From NCBI GenBank assembly GCA_002303765.1, contig DBCB01000018.1:1-19310 (forward strand): a stretch of DNA of 19,310 nucleotides, written 5' to 3'. This document shows positions 16,331 to 19,310 of this stretch, one piece after another (the stretch's first letter is position 1; each line of letters begins with the position of its first letter). The translations under genes and the position numbers were made by a program. This stretch comes from Planctomycetaceae bacterium UBA969. GTDB taxonomy: Bacteria; Planctomycetota; Planctomycetia; Gemmatales; Gemmataceae. The notes beneath the pieces were generated by a model. The model did no database searches. It was not told where the DNA came from and saw only the letters and a list, made by a program, of their open reading frames with translations.

Positions 16331-16339
16331 CCCTCCTTT
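16331..16339 (-). promoter_or_regulatory. Shine-Dalgarno that sets the start of the HMA lipoprotein
   Basis: On the minus strand the sequence reads AAAGGAGGG, with GGAGG 8 nt before the ATG at 16323. It is among the best ribosome-binding sites in the window. It places translation initiation before the signal peptide and thus 46 codons before the in-frame TGA. The ATG directly after the TGA (16182) has no comparable site. Confidence 0.8.
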
Positions 16340-16391
16340 AATAAAATGACCTACTGCTATTATAGCATTCAACGAGCTAATAAACAAAATC

Positions 16392-18539
16392 TTAACGGCC
16401 ACCAGGAGGAACATACTTTTCCAACCAGGTGAACACTTCTTTGTACCAGAATTGACTGTTCTTTGGTTTCAAAACCCAATGCCCCTCATCAGGGAAATTC
16501 ACAAACCTAGAAGGCACGCCCTGCCTTTGAAGAGCGGTGAAAATCTGCGTTCCCTCACTGATGGGCACGCGGAAATCCAGATCATTATGAATGATCAGCA
16601 TCGGAGTTTTAAACTTTGCAAGATTCTCTGCAAAACGATGGGGCGAAAACTTTTCATAACTTTCTCTGCCTCCTTTGCCCCAAGGTGGACCACTATGTTC
16701 CCATTCATCAAACCAGATTTCTTCGGTGGTCGTGTACATACTTTCAAAATTATAAACACCACAATGACTGATCAAACATTTGAACCGGCCTGTTTTTACA
16801 GAGAACCAATTCATCATATAGCCACCAAACGAAGCACCCGCACTGCCTATGCGATCCTTATCGACATAGGGAAGTTTTTCGACATAATCAGCTGATTTCA
16901 TAAGGTCTTCGTAACATTTGCCACCCCAGTCGCCAGAAATTTCATCGACATACTTCTGGCCAAAACCGGTACTGCCCCGTGGGTTGGGCAATGCAACAAC
17001 ATAGCCCCGGGCTGCCCAGGCTTGTGGGTTCCAGCGATAACTCCAACCATCTTCCCAAGCACCTTGGGGCCCGCCATGAACCAGAAAGGCGACAGGCCAT
17101 TTCTTCGATGGATCAAACCCCGGGGGTTTTAAAATCCACATCTGAGTTGGAGTATCTCCCGCGCCCGGAAGTGTGACACTTTCAGGCTTGGGAAGTTCGA
17201 GTTCGGTTAAAAGAGTTTCATTAACCTTGCTGATGTTAATCGGCTTGGAAAGCCTTAAATCAGCGTTCCCTGCAAAAACTTCGGGCGGACTCGCCATGCT
17301 TGAATTAAGAAAGGCAATCTTTGCGCCATCGGTGCTTGCACTGATACCAGAGTTATAGCCAGACAATTGGTTTTTGATCAGGGTTGCAGCTTTAACATCT
17401 TCAAGAGGAAGGATTTGAAACAGCCCAACTTTGCCCAGATGATCTGCAGTGAAGAGGATTTTATCTTTACCTGCCCAAGTAAATTCATTGACAGAGACAT
17501 CGGTTTTCAAAGCCCCTGTAAAAGAAACAGGCTTACTTTTGAAGGTGCCTTCTTGATTAGTTTCGACGATCATGATTTCCCATTTATCAGCTTCGAACCC
17601 TGGTCGCTTTTGCGCCCTGTAAGCTAGATAATTACCATCCGGGGAAAACATCGGGGCGCTATCTGCTGCGAGGTTTTCTTTGGTCAAATTTTCCCACTTA
17701 TCCGAAGTGTTGTTGATAGAAACCCTGCAGAGATCCATGTTGGTGCTCCACGCTTCATCCTTTTCGGGCACTGCGCTAAACACAAGGTATTTCCCATCGG
17801 GTGAAAAAGTGAAATCATCACCCGAAGAAAAAGTGGAAGAAGTCGGGAAAGCATCGCGATCACCAGGCGTCACATCCCGGGGCTCTGCAAAACCCTCTGT
17901 GCCATTGGTATCAAAAGGCAGTACAAAAAGGTGCTGGCGTTTATCTTCAACATAGCTATCCCAATGGCGGTAAAAAAGCTTGGTAAAGACTTTCGCCTTG
18001 ATGGGGCTGGCTTTGATCTCATCCATTTTTTTCTTGTTAGCAGCATCAGACTCTTTGAACGGGAGCTTGGCAAATTCGGGATAAACAGCAGAGACGAATG
18101 CTATATTTTTGCCATCTGCACTCCAAATTGCTCCGGAGGCTTCGGTGGAAAGGTTAGTAATCTGTCTAGCTTCCCCGCCCCTAATGTCGATGGTCCAAAG
18201 TTGGGTTTCGCCTGAACGCGAGGATTCAAAGAGGATGCGTTTGCCATCAGGGCTCCAGCGGGGGTGCCTATCTTTTTTGTCGGTGGAGGTAAGTCTTTTA
18301 GGAGGGTTTTTTCCTGCTACATCTGCCAGCCAAAGGTTGGAAGATGATTTATTCGCATCGAGATCCACCTTGGTGATGACATAGGCGATCCAAAAGCCAT
18401 CGGGGCTAATTTGCGCATCAGAAACCCGGAGAAATTTAAAAAGATCATCCACCTGCATAGGTCGTGCAGCGGTTGCGACCGTTGCAGTCATGCCAAGGAT
18501 TGTAATTAATCCAAGAAGAGTAAAAAAGAATCGATCCAT
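16392..18539 (-). CDS. Secreted S9 family (prolyl oligopeptidase/acylaminoacyl-type) serine peptidase
   Basis: 715 residues. A Sec signal peptide (about 1-25: basic R3, hydrophobic core, ending ATVATA-A) directs export. Residues about 30-440 are a beta-propeller built of PD40/TolB-like repeats, seen as SPDG-type turns at 45-48, 96-99, 246-249 and 299-302. Residues about 450-712 are the alpha/beta-hydrolase domain of peptidase family S9: oxyanion motif HGGP (488-491), nucleophile Ser570 in GASFGG, Asp655 in HNDLDFRVP, and His687 in DEGHW, so the triad is complete. Such enzymes cleave short peptides that enter through the propeller. AAGGA about 9 nt upstream supports the start. It is transcribed divergently from the YqgE/AlgH gene and lies 68 nt upstream of the HMA lipoprotein, with which it may be cotranscribed. 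Confidence 0.93.
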   Translation of the reverse strand: MDRFFFTLLGLITILGMTATVATAARPMQVDDLFKFLRVSDAQISPDGFWIAYVITKVDLDANKSSSNLWLADVAGKNPPKRLTSTDKKDRHPRWSPDGKRILFESSRSGETQLWTIDIRGGEARQITNLSTEASGAIWSADGKNIAFVSAVYPEFAKLPFKESDAANKKKMDEIKASPIKAKVFTKLFYRHWDSYVEDKRQHLFVLPFDTNGTEGFAEPRDVTPGDRDAFPTSSTFSSGDDFTFSPDGKYLVFSAVPEKDEAWSTNMDLCRVSINNTSDKWENLTKENLAADSAPMFSPDGNYLAYRAQKRPGFEADKWEIMIVETNQEGTFKSKPVSFTGALKTDVSVNEFTWAGKDKILFTADHLGKVGLFQILPLEDVKAATLIKNQLSGYNSGISASTDGAKIAFLNSSMASPPEVFAGNADLRLSKPINISKVNETLLTELELPKPESVTLPGAGDTPTQMWILKPPGFDPSKKWPVAFLVHGGPQGAWEDGWSYRWNPQAWAARGYVVALPNPRGSTGFGQKYVDEISGDWGGKCYEDLMKSADYVEKLPYVDKDRIGSAGASFGGYMMNWFSVKTGRFKCLISHCGVYNFESMYTTTEEIWFDEWEHSGPPWGKGGRESYEKFSPHRFAENLAKFKTPMLIIHNDLDFRVPISEGTQIFTALQRQGVPSRFVNFPDEGHWVLKPKNSQFWYKEVFTWLEKYVPPGGR

Positions 18540-18717
18540 GATTAAGTTTCCTTGTTAAAAGAAGTAACATGGGGGCAGTCTACCAAAACTGCCTAAACAA
18601 ACTCCATGAAAAATGAAGAGTTTTAGTTAGATATGTGCCCAAGTGCGGTTATGAAAGTATATATTTATAAGAGAGGGTACCGAGTGTCTAAAAAGACAAA
18701 AATTCTCGAGGTAAAAA
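18540..18717. promoter_or_regulatory. Divergent promoter region with a small hairpin before the YqgE/AlgH gene
   Basis: 178 nt between two divergent start codons, so it must hold both promoters. An AT-rich stretch (TATATATTTATAA, about 18658-18670) could supply a -10 region for the plus-strand gene. TGTCT/AGACA with loop AAAA (18685-18698) is a perfect five-base-pair hairpin; CGAG (18681-18684) and CTCG (18705-18708) can extend it across a bulge and would abut the GAGG Shine-Dalgarno at 18708-18711. No operator of a known regulator is recognised. Confidence 0.35.
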
Positions 18718-19224
18718 ATGTCACATGCCAGCCAGTTCATAATCGCCCGACCTAGTCTGCAAGATCCAACTTTTCAGCAAACGGTTATATTGCTTTTGCA
18801 ACATGACCCGTCCGGCGCATTTGGCTTGGTAGTAAACAGGCCCCTGCCTCCACAGGCTTGGACTCTGCCCTTTCCGTTGTATCTAGGTGGCCCTTGCAAA
18901 TCCGAAGGTTTACTCATGCTGCATGGTCATCAGGAATGGATGGATATGCAAACGCAGCAGGAAAAACAAATTGTACCTGGGATCTTTATCGGAGACGAAG
19001 AATGCGTCAAGCAAGCAACTCAAAAGCATGCTGAGGAAGCTACTGGACGATTTTTAATGATGACGGGATACGCTGGGTGGGGCCCAGGGCAGTTAGAAAA
19101 TGAAATCAGCCAGGGAGCTTGGGCTCTCGTAAAAGCAACTAGCGAAAATCTATTCGAAATCAGTGCTCAGGATAAATGGGCCTCGCTATTGCCTTCCATC
19201 ATACCCCAACCCAGCGATAACTAA
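18718..19224 (+). CDS. YqgE/AlgH (UPF0301) family protein
   Basis: 168 residues. The N-terminus FIIARPSLQDPTFQQTVILL and then GAFGLVVNRPL are hallmarks of the YqgE/AlgH family, followed by LYLGGPC (around residue 60), the LMLHG strand and the GYAGWGPGQLENE motif near residue 120. The family has a compact alpha/beta fold and no settled biochemical role; the name AlgH comes from an alginate-regulation phenotype in Pseudomonas. The length (usually about 180-200) is slightly short but no motif is missing. GAGG 6 nt before the ATG fixes the start. It has no signal or membrane segment. It is transcribed divergently from the S9 peptidase, and nothing nearby indicates a partner. Confidence 0.92.
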   Translation: MSHASQFIIARPSLQDPTFQQTVILLLQHDPSGAFGLVVNRPLPPQAWTLPFPLYLGGPCKSEGLLMLHGHQEWMDMQTQQEKQIVPGIFIGDEECVKQATQKHAEEATGRFLMMTGYAGWGPGQLENEISQGAWALVKATSENLFEISAQDKWASLLPSIIPQPSDN

Positions 19225-19250
19225 GACCACAGTTACCCACATTTTCTTTC

Positions 19251-19290
19251 AGAGCCGGAAGCGTGAGCGACGGATGTTACTTCCGACTCT
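19251..19290. repeat. Imperfect inverted repeat of the GCCGGAAGCGTGAGCGACGG type
   Basis: AGAGCCGGAAG (19251-19261) and CTTCCGACTCT (19280-19290) are inverted with one mismatch around an 18-nt loop. The unit GCCGGAAGCGTGAGCGACGG is one I associate from memory with intergenic repeats of many planctomycete genomes. It follows the YqgE/AlgH stop by 26 nt, so in RNA it could also act as a weak terminator, although there is no T-run. Only one copy is inside the window. Confidence 0.55.
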
Positions 19291-19310
19291 GAACGGTATT
19301 TCTTTGCCTC

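Noticed and set aside
16025..16432. 135-codon plus-strand ORF opposite the small lipoprotein gene
   Set aside because: It has no ribosome-binding site or family resemblance and runs antisense to a frame with a Shine-Dalgarno, lipobox and HMA fold. It also runs into the 3' end of the S9 peptidase gene.
18633..18755. 40-codon plus-strand ORF overlapping the start of the YqgE/AlgH gene
   Set aside because: No ribosome-binding site, Lys-rich chance-like translation, and it overlaps the well-supported start in another frame.
1..19310. CRISPR array, tRNA, rRNA, insertion sequence or phage module
   Set aside because: I found no regularly spaced direct repeats, cloverleaf sequence, rRNA motif, transposase or integrase. 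The longest repeats are the hairpins listed.

Overview
The window reads as a piece of a planctomycete chromosome of moderate GC content. This is inferred from four things: a twin-arginine-tagged sugar isomerase/epimerase-fold protein, a Gfo/Idh/MocA oxidoreductase, a large MscS-type channel with a repeated periplasmic N-terminus, and an intergenic GCCGGAAGCGTGAGCGACGG-type repeat at the right edge. No rRNA, tRNA, CRISPR array, transposase or phage gene is visible. All ten genes called here end in TAA or TAG.

Layout, left to right. (1) 166-2566, plus strand: an exported TIM-barrel sugar isomerase-like protein followed 55 nt later by an aldehyde dehydrogenase, closed by a strong bidirectional hairpin at 2581-2622. 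(2) 2648-12412, minus strand: a 2268-residue multi-spanning membrane protein with an N-terminal zinc ribbon, then a 948-residue MscS-family channel 111 nt further on. (3) 12770/12791-15907, plus strand: rimO (ribosomal protein S12 methylthiotransferase), pgsA (phosphatidylglycerophosphate synthase) and a Gfo/Idh/MocA oxidoreductase with gaps of 24 and 18 nt, closed by a hairpin at 15932-15966. (4) 15985-18539, minus strand: a secreted S9 prolyl-oligopeptidase-family peptidase and, 68 nt downstream, a small lipoprotein with a heavy-metal-associated (HMA) fold. (5) 18718-19224, plus strand: a YqgE/AlgH (UPF0301) protein, then the intergenic repeat.

The most interesting item is the small lipoprotein gene at 15985-16323 (minus). 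Its frame has a good Shine-Dalgarno, a lipobox signal peptide and the HMA beta strand leading into G-M-S-x-M-S-C. Where the family has the first metal-binding Cys of GMxCxxC there is an in-frame TGA, and the remainder of a complete HMA fold follows in the same frame. Twenty-two nt after the TGA is the apical loop GGUCC of a perfect six-base-pair hairpin, the position and loop type expected of a bacterial SECIS element. I read this as a selenoprotein with a UxxC metal- or redox-binding motif. A conventional gene caller would find only the 65-codon piece after the TGA, or miss it. The rest of the window is mostly housekeeping or known families. The giant membrane protein has no function I recognise, and the MscS protein carries four tandem copies of a roughly 105-residue domain.
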